Shown piece after piece: positions 33,895 to 42,390 of a stretch of 64,000 nucleotides of DNA. The first letter of the stretch is position 1. Every line of letters begins with the position of its first letter. The DNA comes from Fibrisoma montanum (GTDB lineage: Bacteria > Bacteroidota > Bacteroidia > Cytophagales > Spirosomataceae): contig NZ_QXED01000014.1 of NCBI RefSeq assembly GCF_003583365.1, positions 62,001 through 126,000 on the forward strand, read 5' to 3'. The position numbers were made by a program, and so were the translations under genes. The notes under the pieces were generated by a model. It was not told the DNA's origin. It made no database searches and worked only from the letters and a program-made list of their open reading frames with translations.

Positions 33895-36800
33895 ATGAAA
33901 AACTGTACAATCTATTACCTCGTTCTCTTTCTGCTGCTGGTCAGCAAAGGACAGGGGCAATCGTACCGCTGGGGTAATGTAGCGGTAGGTGGTGGTGGCT
34001 ACACCATCGGCATAAAGATTCATCCCAAGAATAGTGATCTGATTTACGTACGAACCGACGTTGGCGGTATGTATCGCTGGGACCCGGCGGGTCAAAGGCT
34101 AGTTCAACTCTTTAACTGGGTCACCTCCGAACAGGACAATCTATACGGTATTGTAGGCATTGCGCTGCACCCCACTGATCAGAACCTGGTGTATGCCGGA
34201 GCCGGTAAGTACCTGGGATCAACGCCACACGGCGTCTTTAAGTCAACGAACCAGGGCGCTACGTGGGTAAACCTGAACCTACCCGTCCCCAATGCCTTTG
34301 ACGTAAATAATGGCAATACCGACCATCGTTTCGGTAATCCAATTGAAGTTAACCCGCACGCGCCGAATCAATTATGGGTTGGAACCGTAAAAGACGGCTT
34401 GTACGTGTACGACGAAACCACGGGCCAATGGTCGCTCGTAGCCTCCATTCCAACCGGTTCCAGCGTTCGGAACATTGTATTTGACCCCAAACCTAATTCT
34501 TCGCTTGTATACGTCGGCATCCGGGATAAGGGGGTGTACCGAAGCACGGACGACGGTAAAACCTTCAGCCAGATTCCCGGCAGTGAAGGCTTTACCATTC
34601 AGGATTTAGACCTGTCGAAGAGTGGCAATAAACTGTACGTGACCACCGAAACGCAGGGTATCCTCCGCCTGGAAAACCCCAAAAAAGCGTCGCAGTGGAT
34701 AACCATTTCACCGGGTGGACAGACTGAATTCCGTGGCTTTGCCGTTAGTCCCCACGAAAACGATGTGTTGGTTACGTCGCCCAAAAACGGCATCGGGCTC
34801 AGCACGGTTTATGTCTCTACCAACGCCGGGGATACGTGGACACTGACCCAGAAAGGCACCATTGACCAGGTCTTTCCCTGGCATCCGGCTTCGTACCCCG
34901 GCTCGGCGATTTCTCAATTTGTTTTCGACCCAAATCCGGCCTATCCGAACCGCGTTTATTTCACCGACTGGTACAGCGTCTGGCGCACGGATAACGTCCT
35001 GGCACCTACTGTCGACTGGACCAACCAATATGGCCAGGGACACGAGGAAGTGGTCAACCTGAGCATGGCTGCTCCGCCGAACAACGGAGCAGGGGTTGTG
35101 CTGTACTCGGGCTTTGCTGACATCAGCGGGTTTCGTCATTCTAACCTGAAAGCGTTTCCCACGCAGAACATCCGGACCATAACCCCCGGAGCGGGCGGAA
35201 ACCTCAATGACATCACCGGCATTGACCACAGCGAAAACAACCCTTCGTTCGTAGGGCTGAGCAGTGAGGACAAACATGCACCCAACACCGGAGCGTTTGC
35301 TTATTCTACTGACAACGGGGAGACGTTCACGCTATCGGACGGTTACAATCCAGCCTGGGGATACGCCCGCGTTGCAGTAGGTACTACCTCAGCAGCACCG
35401 GGGGTGCCGGCTGTAGTCGCCGTGTCTAAAGGGGGAGGTGTACGCTACTCTACGGACGGTGGTAAAACCTGGGCTGCTTCAACCGGCACACCTGGTTCAA
35501 CGGATATGGGCATTACGAACTCCCTATTCAATAGTTATGTGTATCCCGTCGCTGCAGATCGCGTAACGCCTAATACGTTCTACATCTACGTCCGAAGTAG
35601 TGGGCAAGTGCTACGAAGCACCAATGCCGGTGGCAGCTTTGCGCCACTGACAACCTGGCCGGTGGGTGGCACGAGCCTTATTAACGTAGAAGCCACGCCG
35701 GGCGTAGCGGGTCATGTGTGGGGAGCCTTAGGCAATAGCGGCCTTTACTGGTGGAACGGCACGAGCAGTACCCGTATACCCGCTGTAGCCGAGGCCCGAC
35801 TCATGTCGTTGGGCAAGCCAGCGCCGGGTTCTCCGTACCCAACTATCTATCTGTACGGCCGCTTGACCGGAGACACCGAGCGGTGGATCTACCGGTCCAT
35901 CGACCAGGGAAGCACCTGGATTCGCATTAATAATGAGCGCAACCGGATTGGCGACAGCCCGCAGGTGATGAAGGCCGACCGTCAGGTGTACGGCCGCGTG
36001 TACATTGGCACCAACGGTACGGGCGTGTGGTACGGAGAAGCTGTTAACTCCGGCGTAGAGGATTCACAGGCACCGAGCATCCCCCTGAATCTGACGTCGC
36101 CCGGGAAAACAGACAAAACAGTTGATCTGATCTGGTCGGCAGCTACCGATAACATTGGCGTGATTGCGTATGATATTTACCAGGGTACTACGTTCGTGGG
36201 CACGTCGACTACCACTAGCTACCAGGTTGGCGGCCTGGCGGGGAACACGAACTATTTGTTCTCGGTGCGTGCGCGTGATGAGGCCGGCAATACGTCGGAA
36301 GCCAGCCAATCGCTCAGCGTAACGACCAATCCTGCGCCGTTGAAGTCAATCTACGAAGCCGAAGACGGGGTATTTTCAGGGCCTGTCATTGCCCAATCGT
36401 GGACGGCCTACTCGGGTACCGGCTACCTCGATTATCCCAGCTTCATCGGGGCTTTTAATCAGTGGACCATAACCGTTCCTTCAACTGGTATGTACACCCT
36501 TGAGATCCGGTATACCAACGGCTCTGGCGTCAATCGGCCTTTGAGCTTACAGGTTAACGGCACGATGGTGAAGTCCTCCGTTGACTTTAACGGTACCGGG
36601 ACCTGGGGCAATTGGCAGACCGTAACCGAAACGGCGTCCCTGAACGGGGGCGATAACACCATCCGCCTGACGGCTATCCAGGCCACAGGACCGGACATCG
36701 ACTATGTGAAGGTTACGCCTGTATCCGGTGGTAGAAAAGGACTTGCTACGGTAAGCGAAGGTGACATTTTTTCCTTATTTCCCAACCCGGTGCGGGACCA

Positions 36801-37017
36801 CGTAACGATCCGTTACTACTCGCAGAACGAGCAACCAGTACGCGTACTGATTTCGTCAAGTGCCTTGGTGCGCGTTGGCAACATAGAGAAAGTTGTAAAG
36901 GCAGGTCTCAACCAATTTACTGTTCAGTTGCCCTCCCTGCCGACGGGTTTGTATTTTGTGACGTTGCAGACGCAAGCGGGCGAGCATTGGGTTAAGAAGC
37001 TTGTCGTTGAGAAATAG
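33895..37017 (+). CDS. Secreted GH74-type xyloglucanase-like protein with FN3, CBM6 and type IX domain
   Basis: A 1040-residue secreted protein. Signal peptide about 1-22. The first 700 residues are tandem seven-bladed propellers of the GH74 family, with Asp-box repeats (GVFKSTNQGATW, GVYRSTDDGKTF, VYVSTNAGDTW). Both catalytic aspartates of GH74 seem present: Asp55 in YVRTDVGGMYRW, and Asp409 in FADISGFRH. A fibronectin type III domain (about 725-815), a CBM6 module (about 820-945) and a type IX sorting domain (about 957-1040, with LFPNPVRDHVTIRYY) follow. GH74 enzymes cut the backbone of xyloglucan. The CBM6 is much like that of the GH16 protein. It has its own upstream region and is the last gene of the island. 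Confidence 0.88.
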   Translation: MKNCTIYYLVLFLLLVSKGQGQSYRWGNVAVGGGGYTIGIKIHPKNSDLIYVRTDVGGMYRWDPAGQRLVQLFNWVTSEQDNLYGIVGIALHPTDQNLVYAGAGKYLGSTPHGVFKSTNQGATWVNLNLPVPNAFDVNNGNTDHRFGNPIEVNPHAPNQLWVGTVKDGLYVYDETTGQWSLVASIPTGSSVRNIVFDPKPNSSLVYVGIRDKGVYRSTDDGKTFSQIPGSEGFTIQDLDLSKSGNKLYVTTETQGILRLENPKKASQWITISPGGQTEFRGFAVSPHENDVLVTSPKNGIGLSTVYVSTNAGDTWTLTQKGTIDQVFPWHPASYPGSAISQFVFDPNPAYPNRVYFTDWYSVWRTDNVLAPTVDWTNQYGQGHEEVVNLSMAAPPNNGAGVVLYSGFADISGFRHSNLKAFPTQNIRTITPGAGGNLNDITGIDHSENNPSFVGLSSEDKHAPNTGAFAYSTDNGETFTLSDGYNPAWGYARVAVGTTSAAPGVPAVVAVSKGGGVRYSTDGGKTWAASTGTPGSTDMGITNSLFNSYVYPVAADRVTPNTFYIYVRSSGQVLRSTNAGGSFAPLTTWPVGGTSLINVEATPGVAGHVWGALGNSGLYWWNGTSSTRIPAVAEARLMSLGKPAPGSPYPTIYLYGRLTGDTERWIYRSIDQGSTWIRINNERNRIGDSPQVMKADRQVYGRVYIGTNGTGVWYGEAVNSGVEDSQAPSIPLNLTSPGKTDKTVDLIWSAATDNIGVIAYDIYQGTTFVGTSTTTSYQVGGLAGNTNYLFSVRARDEAGNTSEASQSLSVTTNPAPLKSIYEAEDGVFSGPVIAQSWTAYSGTGYLDYPSFIGAFNQWTITVPSTGMYTLEIRYTNGSGVNRPLSLQVNGTMVKSSVDFNGTGTWGNWQTVTETASLNGGDNTIRLTAIQATGPDIDYVKVTPVSGGRKGLATVSEGDIFSLFPNPVRDHVTIRYYSQNEQPVRVLISSSALVRVGNIEKVVKAGLNQFTVQLPSLPTGLYFVTLQTQAGEHWVKKLVVEK

Positions 37018-37060
37018 ATGTAGGTGTGCTGGAAGCCTTTAAGTTCATATAGCGAATCTG

Positions 37061-37256
37061 AAAAATCCGACCCACCGATGGGCGGTGGGTCGGATGAGCG
37101 AACGAATACTGCCTTAAGCGGCTACGTCGGCCGTAGTCGGGTCGATGATCGTTGCTACCTCAGCGACCGAATTCGCCGGGAAGCCACCCTGTTCAGCGTG
37201 TTCGCGGATCATCTTTTCGTTGGGAGCAATGTATACGCAGTAAATTTTGTCGCCTG
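37061..37256. repeat. 196-bp exact direct repeat, right copy
   Basis: Identical to 20342-20537, same orientation, 16,719 bp away. It covers the DUF4242 terminator and the last 47 codons of the intact DUF4242 gene (minus strand). It starts 44 bp after the GH74-type stop. Confidence 0.95.
37065..37095 (-). terminator. Terminator of the DUF4242 gene
   Basis: A 13-bp perfect stem (ATCCGACCCACCG / CGGTGGGTCGGAT), 5-nt loop, and five T on the minus strand: a textbook intrinsic terminator 19 bp beyond the stop codon. Duplicated at 20346-20376. Confidence 0.85.
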
Positions 37257-37395
37257 TTACATAGCTGTGTAACCACTGAATTTCAGGCCCCATGGTACGC
37301 AGTACACCACATGAAGTTTGAGAAATGGCCTGTAGTTGTTCGGTTGACAGATTTCCGGCCCCCGGAATTTCACGTTCAATTACATACTTGGGCAT
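37114..37395 (-). CDS. DUF4242 (nickel-binding-like) small protein
   Basis: A 93-residue protein of the DUF4242 family, a small ferredoxin-like fold; some members bind nickel. Typical features are YVIEREIPGAGNLS at the start, LHSYVTGDKIYCVYIAPNE in the middle and REHAEQGGFPANSVAEV towards the end. The intact gene has its last 47 codons duplicated at the other edge of the island. Its upstream neighbour on the same strand, a methyltransferase, is 113 bp away. The cell role is unknown. Confidence 0.85.
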   Translation of the reverse strand: MPKYVIEREIPGAGNLSTEQLQAISQTSCGVLRTMGPEIQWLHSYVTGDKIYCVYIAPNEKMIREHAEQGGFPANSVAEVATIIDPTTADVAA

Positions 37396-37508
37396 GTTAG
37401 AAGCGGTTAAAAGTAACCCTACTCATCTGGCTTTTCGGAACGCCCCGTTTTTTACATGGTAGCTGGTCTCCATGATTGACTTTCAGTACGTTGTAGGCTT
37501 GCTGGCTG

Positions 37509-38357
37509 TTATGCTTTCTCCCCGTAAATTACCCGGGCGCTGGCATCGATCCGTACGTTGCCATCCGGGTATTTCTGCTGAATCAAGTCAAACACATCGG
37601 CCTGAATCTGCGCTTTCTGGGCGTCATCGGCTTTGCTGAGCGCACCAACCACCGGGGCTACGACGTCGTTCATGAAACGCCAGTACACCTCGAAGCTACC
37701 CACGTTCAGTTTGCTGTTGACTTCCGTTTCGACTAGGTTGGTCAAACCGGCTTCGGCGAACAGGTCGGCGATAAGCCCTGGTTGCGCACAACGGAACATG
37801 CCGGGTGCGCCCGCCGGGGGGGAAGGGAGCTGCATGTGTTTGTTGATGACACTCATGGTGGCCGTGACCCAGAAATTCTTATCGGGTCCGTTCCAGACCG
37901 ACGTTGCCAGGCGGCCACCGGGTTTCAAGACGCGTACCATCTCCTGCGCAGCCAGCCGCATGTCCGGAAAGAACATAAAACCGAACCGGCAACTGACGGC
38001 GTCGAACGTATTGTCCTCGAAGGGCAGCTCGCAGACATCGCACACCTGCGTATCAAAATTAGTCAGGTTGCGTCGGGCCGCGTTTTCCTGCGCTACGGCC
38101 AGCATCCCCTCGGCCAGATCGGTGCTGATGACCCGGCCGCTGGTCAGCATCGACGCAATGGTCAGGCCCGGTTCGCCCGTGCCGGCGGCTACGTCCAGCA
38201 CCCGGTCATCGTCCCGGATTTTCAGGAGTCTGATGATCTCGTCGCCCATGGGCTTCAGGAAATCCATGGTCAGATCATCCCATTTCTTCCAGCCAGGTGA
38301 GAAGTTGTTCCAGGAGGCTTTCTGCTGGTCGCGAATTTGCTCCAATTGTAGGTCCAT
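37509..38357 (-). CDS. Class I SAM-dependent methyltransferase
   Basis: A 282-residue cytoplasmic methyltransferase of the UbiE/Methyltransf_11 type. The SAM-binding loop is VLDVAAGTGEPGL at about residues 53-65; motif II/III are seen in the stretch ending LPFEDNTFDAVSCRFGFMFF and in MVRVLKPGGRLATSVW. It could act on a quinone, lipid or small metabolite; no substrate clue is visible. It lies upstream of, and on the same strand as, the DUF4242 gene. Confidence 0.87.
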   Translation of the reverse strand: MDLQLEQIRDQQKASWNNFSPGWKKWDDLTMDFLKPMGDEIIRLLKIRDDDRVLDVAAGTGEPGLTIASMLTSGRVISTDLAEGMLAVAQENAARRNLTNFDTQVCDVCELPFEDNTFDAVSCRFGFMFFPDMRLAAQEMVRVLKPGGRLATSVWNGPDKNFWVTATMSVINKHMQLPSPPAGAPGMFRCAQPGLIADLFAEAGLTNLVETEVNSKLNVGSFEVYWRFMNDVVAPVVGALSKADDAQKAQIQADVFDLIQQKYPDGNVRIDASARVIYGEKA

Positions 38358-38604
38358 CGACGTAAGGGTTTAGGGTATGATGCGTTTGAATTCGTTGCTC
38401 GGTTGGGTTGTCATCCACCTATCGGCGGGTCAGACCGGCCAGCAGGCAGCACGAGTGAGCCGGATGCTGATAAAAGTATCAGGTAGCCGGAATTGTCCGT
38501 AAAATCCTTGATTAATCGGTAGGGCGCACTTAGCGAAAGGAAACCATAAGGAGCAGCGGCCTGCCGGCGTGATAAACGGGATAGATGACAAAAGCGGTTA
38601 GCTG

Positions 38605-38612
38605 TATTTTTG
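38605..38612 (+). promoter_or_regulatory. Bacteroidota -7 element for the ABC transporter operon
   Basis: TATTTTTG matches TAnnTTTG and lies 20 nt before the TTG start at 38633. No clear -33 element was recognised. Confidence 0.5.
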
Positions 38613-38632
38613 CCTAAATCAATCGCTGCGCC

Positions 38633-39268
38633 TTGCTCACCTTTACCAACGTAACGAAGTCGTATTCAGGGCGCACCGTCCTGACTATCCCCGCCCTGAC
38701 GGTTCAGCCCGGAATTCATTACGTTCGGGGAGGGAACGGTTCCGGGAAAACTACGCTGTTTCGGACCTGTGCCGGACTGCTGCCGTTTTCGGGTCAGATT
38801 CTGCTCGACAATCACTACGAAATCAGCCGCGATCCGGTGGCCTACCGGCTGCGGGTCAACTACGCCGAAGCCGAACCCCAGTATCCGGGGTTTCTGTCGC
38901 CCCGCGACCTGACGTATTTTGTCGGGAAAACCAAGCGAGCACCGGACGGGCAGATCGACAGCCTGGCCGAGGTGCTGGGAGTCGATCAGTTCTGGACGGC
39001 TCCCAGCAGTACGTTTTCGAGTGGGATGCTGAAAAAACTGGCCTTGCTGCTGGCGTTTCTGGGTCGACCGCGGCTTATTTTGCTCGATGAGCCGCTGACA
39101 ACCCTCGATCGGGCAACGGCCGGGCGGCTGTTCGATCTGATTCGCCGGTACCGGACTGAACAGGACGTAACGTTCCTGCTTACCTCGCACCAGGACGTAA
39201 CGCTGTCGGATCTCCCGCTGACGGGCGTCTGGGAGGTAGGAGGGGGGCGGGTCAGCGCCGTTGAATGA
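38633..39268 (+). CDS. ABC transporter ATP-binding protein
   Basis: A 211-residue ATPase of an ABC exporter. Walker A is GGNGSGKTT at about residues 33-41; the signature is SSGMLKKLALLLAF (about 127-140); Walker B is LILLDEP at about 146-152, and the switch His is in LLTSHQDV. The gene starts at TTG (no ATG fits before the family's first strand LTFTNVTKSYSG). The permease-like gene follows, its ATG 4 bp after this stop. The substrate is unknown. Confidence 0.88.
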   Translation: MLTFTNVTKSYSGRTVLTIPALTVQPGIHYVRGGNGSGKTTLFRTCAGLLPFSGQILLDNHYEISRDPVAYRLRVNYAEAEPQYPGFLSPRDLTYFVGKTKRAPDGQIDSLAEVLGVDQFWTAPSSTFSSGMLKKLALLLAFLGRPRLILLDEPLTTLDRATAGRLFDLIRRYRTEQDVTFLLTSHQDVTLSDLPLTGVWEVGGGRVSAVE

Positions 39269-39272
39269 GTCT

Positions 39273-40340
39273 ATGCTAGTAATCCTATACCGAACGCTGA
39301 TCAGTACGTTCTACGCACAAAACGCCGGCTTCTTTCTGGTGATTGTGCTGATTGCGTTCGGATTTATGCGGCCCATCGAACACGAAGCGCTGATTGCGGC
39401 TACGTTGGGCTCGCCGTTTCTGCTGGCCCTGGCGGCTGGCTTGTGGCTGCTCTATACCCTTAAAACCACGGCCTATGTGCGCCGACAGCTCCGTGCGCCG
39501 GAACATCTGTTTCTGCAAACGTTCTGTCTTTTGCCGAGCCCGCGACGCTGGAGCCTGTGGCTGCTGGTTCAGACGGCGCTGCTGGTGCCGATCCTAGGCT
39601 ACGGCGGCTGGATGGTAGCCCGGGGTTTACGCTACGGGGCGCACGAGGCCATCGGGGCCATCGTTGGTGTGCAGGGGTTGCTGCTAATGGGTGGCGCCTG
39701 GGCGAACGACTACCGGCTCCGGCACCCGAATCCCGAAGGGCCGGCGGTGCCCCGGTTGGGCTTCCGGTTGCCCTACGTCCTGTTTTTTCCGACGTACTGG
39801 CTTCGCCACGAACCCGTGTCGATGCTGCTCACCAAAGCGTTTTCGGGCCTGTTGCTGGCGGGCGTTTGCCGGCTGTACCCCACCGACGAGTACGACCAGC
39901 GGCTGCTGCTGATTGGCCTGGTGCTGTCGGTGGCGACCCACGCCCAGGTGGGTAGTCAGGTGAGCGCGTTCGAACACCGGTACCTGCTCATTCTGCCAAA
40001 TCTGCCACTGGCCTGGTACCAGCGGCTGGGGCGTTACGCGCTGACCTACGGGCTCATCTGGTTTCCTGAACTGCTGATTGTACTGCGTAACTGCCCGGTC
40101 GCCGTTGGGCTTGACTACGTCGTCTGGCTCTGGCTGACGGGCTGGGGCTGGCTGCTCTTCCTGCATGCGCTGTCGTATGCATCCGACCGGTCGCCGGACC
40201 GCTGGCTGACGGGCATCCTGATCGGCGTGGTGGTAGCAACGCTGACCATCATGTTTGGCCTGCCGGTGGGCGCGTGGCTGGCCATCGGGTGGCTGGGGGC
40301 GGTGGTGGGCGGGTACCGGTTTAAATCGCCACCGCGTTAA
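39273..40340 (+). CDS. ABC transporter permease-like membrane protein
   Basis: About 355 residues with roughly nine hydrophobic segments and short loops, of the kind found as permease partners of single-domain ATPases in Bacteroidota. No motif tells the substrate. ATG 39273 is 4 bp after the ATPase stop; a TTG at 39261 (overlapping that stop) is the other choice. The very high GC gives long spurious frames in this gene that are not real. Confidence 0.75.
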   Translation: MLVILYRTLISTFYAQNAGFFLVIVLIAFGFMRPIEHEALIAATLGSPFLLALAAGLWLLYTLKTTAYVRRQLRAPEHLFLQTFCLLPSPRRWSLWLLVQTALLVPILGYGGWMVARGLRYGAHEAIGAIVGVQGLLLMGGAWANDYRLRHPNPEGPAVPRLGFRLPYVLFFPTYWLRHEPVSMLLTKAFSGLLLAGVCRLYPTDEYDQRLLLIGLVLSVATHAQVGSQVSAFEHRYLLILPNLPLAWYQRLGRYALTYGLIWFPELLIVLRNCPVAVGLDYVVWLWLTGWGWLLFLHALSYASDRSPDRWLTGILIGVVVATLTIMFGLPVGAWLAIGWLGAVVGGYRFKSPPR

Positions 40341-40346
40341 CGCTGA

Positions 40347-41651
40347 TCAACTTTTCTTCTGCTTACCGGCCAGGTTCTGTTTGCCGGCGATGGTGGTGAT
40401 TGCCGCCACGAGCCGGTCCAGATCTTTGGGGGTGGTATAAATGTGCGGAGTTACCCGGACTCCATTGATGTTTTCCCACGCAATGGGTGAGGTGTGAATT
40501 TTGAACTGGTTGAGTAGCTGGCTTTCAATCTCGGCGGGTTTCATGCCATCAATCGAAAACAGGGCCAGGGCACCGGCGTACTCCGGTTTCAGCGACGTGT
40601 GAATGCGAACGCCCGGTAGGTCGCGGACGCGCTCGGCCCAGTAATTTTTGAGGTAATGCAGGCGGGCAAACTTGCGGGCCGCGCCGATGCTCAGGTGAAA
40701 GTCGACGGCCGTGCCGATGGCCATTTCGGAGGCAAACGAACGCGTACCGAGCGATTCAAACTTGCGAATGTCGGGGCCGTCGGGTTCGTTGTTCGAAAGC
40801 AGCGCCCATACGTTGCGGATTTTGTTCTGACGGATGTACAGCATACCACTACCAAACGGGGCGCAGAGCCATTTGTGCAGGCTGGTCGCGAAATAGTCGC
40901 AGCCGAGGTCGGGAATCCTGAAGTCAATATGAGCGAAGGAGTGAGCCCCGTCGGCGATGACCTCAATGCCCCGCTTGTGGGCTTCGTCGGCAATTTTGCG
41001 CACCGGCAGCAGTTGACCGACCCAGTTGATCAGGTGAGTGACGTGCACCACCTTAGTCCGGGGCGTGAAGGCCTGCACGAACTGGCTGACGTAGTACTCG
41101 TCATTCTCGACCGGTACGTTCAGGTCCAGGAACACCAGCTTGATACCGTCGCGTTTTTCGCGCTGTTTCCAGGCGTTCAGCATGTTGGGGTAATCCTGCC
41201 TGGTCAGCACCACCTCGTCGCCCGGTTTCAGGTTCAGTCCAAAAATGACCGTGTTCAGGCCCTCGGTGGCGTTGCGGTTGATGGCGAGTTCCTCCGCTGA
41301 GCAGCCGGCCAGATCGGCCAGTTTGCTCCGTAGTGCTTCGCGACCCTGGTCCAGAATCCGCCACATGAAGTACGACGGGGCTTCGTTGGCGTACTGGTAG
41401 AACCGAACGTGCGCATCCTGCACGGCTTTTGGCTGCGGACTTACCCCGCCGTTGTTCAGATTCAGGAGGTTGGGCGACACCGTAAATTCCGTTTTGATCC
41501 ACGACCAGAAGTCTTCGTCCTGCGCCCATTCAGCGGCCGTTTTTAACCCGGCATCGGCAACCGGCTTCGATTGCGCGTAGGGTTCAGGCAGAAAAGCGGG
41601 CAGCGTGAGGGCACCGGCGGCCTGCCGGAAGAACGTTCTGCGGGTAGTCAT
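40347..41651 (-). CDS. Class V aminotransferase-fold PLP enzyme with Tat signal
   Basis: A 434-residue fold-type I PLP enzyme. The N-terminus MTTRRTFFRQAAGALTLPAF carries a twin-arginine signal, so it is exported folded to the periplasm. The PLP Lys is K260 in SLHKWLC; Asp234 and His237 in ADGAHSFAHID lie in the cofactor site; the substrate-binding NRNATEGLNTVIFG is present. By fold it resembles isopenicillin-N-epimerase/cysteine desulfurase-like proteins; the actual reaction is unknown. ATG 41651 gives the complete Tat motif; the frame opens 14 codons earlier. It is convergent with the ABC permease-like gene, 6 bp apart. Confidence 0.87.
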   Translation of the reverse strand: MTTRRTFFRQAAGALTLPAFLPEPYAQSKPVADAGLKTAAEWAQDEDFWSWIKTEFTVSPNLLNLNNGGVSPQPKAVQDAHVRFYQYANEAPSYFMWRILDQGREALRSKLADLAGCSAEELAINRNATEGLNTVIFGLNLKPGDEVVLTRQDYPNMLNAWKQREKRDGIKLVFLDLNVPVENDEYYVSQFVQAFTPRTKVVHVTHLINWVGQLLPVRKIADEAHKRGIEVIADGAHSFAHIDFRIPDLGCDYFATSLHKWLCAPFGSGMLYIRQNKIRNVWALLSNNEPDGPDIRKFESLGTRSFASEMAIGTAVDFHLSIGAARKFARLHYLKNYWAERVRDLPGVRIHTSLKPEYAGALALFSIDGMKPAEIESQLLNQFKIHTSPIAWENINGVRVTPHIYTTPKDLDRLVAAITTIAGKQNLAGKQKKS

Positions 41652-41880
41652 GGCTTGGGAAAGAATAGGTGTATAGACAAAAGAAAGCAGCAAATGGCAT
41701 TATCGCAAGCGGTTTGCAAAAGATTATTAGGTAATAATAAGCATTAGCCATAGACATTTAAACCGGTGCCCGAGTCAGTGCCGTTACGTTTTTGTTACCC
41801 TATGTTTTTGTAAGGCACTCCTTGATTAGTTTTGGCATCGTATCCTGGGAAGTAGGATACTTGTTAACAACTCAAACGAT

Positions 41881-42300
41881 ATGAAAACGAACCGCGTCAA
41901 ACTGCCCGTATTGATGTTGCTGCTGGTAACTGCCTGTGAAATCCCGGCGCTCAATGGGGGGTACAACAAGCGATTGGGTAAGTATAACTCTAAGGTTGAA
42001 GCCCAAAATAATGCGATGCGGGAGATACTGGAACGCTTCAATAGGCTTCCCGACGATAAGAACTACAAAATCTTGTACACTTTCAACTCTGCGCCCGGTA
42101 GTAGAGGTGAGGAAGCTATGTGGTATAACCGAGGTAACCAGCGCCTGGCGTTAGAGGTTGATCCACAGAGTGGTATCGCGTGTTCTTGGTTTAAGATTGA
42201 CAAAACCATCTTGGAAAAAGCAGTTGCGGCAAACGATGGGATAACAGGGCTCGATTCTCTGGCCCAAACCGTAGGCAACCTTCCTGTTACGTGTCGTTGA
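41881..42300 (+). CDS. Hypothetical lipoprotein
   Basis: A 139-residue protein with a signal peptide and a lipobox (MKTNRVKLPVLMLLLVTAC, Cys19). The mature domain has no family I recognise. It contains a helix-rich start (KVEAQNNAMREILERFNRLP) and ends with two cysteines (ACSW, TCR) that could pair. A strong terminator follows directly. Confidence 0.55.
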   Translation: MKTNRVKLPVLMLLLVTACEIPALNGGYNKRLGKYNSKVEAQNNAMREILERFNRLPDDKNYKILYTFNSAPGSRGEEAMWYNRGNQRLALEVDPQSGIACSWFKIDKTILEKAVAANDGITGLDSLAQTVGNLPVTCR

Positions 42301-42308
42301 AGGTTATA

Positions 42309-42339
42309 AAACAGGACCGGTTGTTTGCCGGTCCTGTTT
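42309..42339 (+). terminator. Terminator after the 41881 lipoprotein
   Basis: AAACAGGACCGG (42309-42320) pairs perfectly with CCGGTCCTGTTT (42328-42339) around a 7-nt loop. Both ends are A/T-runs, so it may serve the convergent gene too. Confidence 0.75.
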
Positions 42340-42390
42340 CCATTTATAAGCCATCCTGCTTTCTGTTCGTACGTTGGGCCGGTAGATCAA

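Noticed and set aside
20538-37060. Integrase or transposase that could move the carbohydrate island
   Set aside because: Every large frame in the island is assigned to transport, regulation or carbohydrate enzymes; none has integrase or DDE features.
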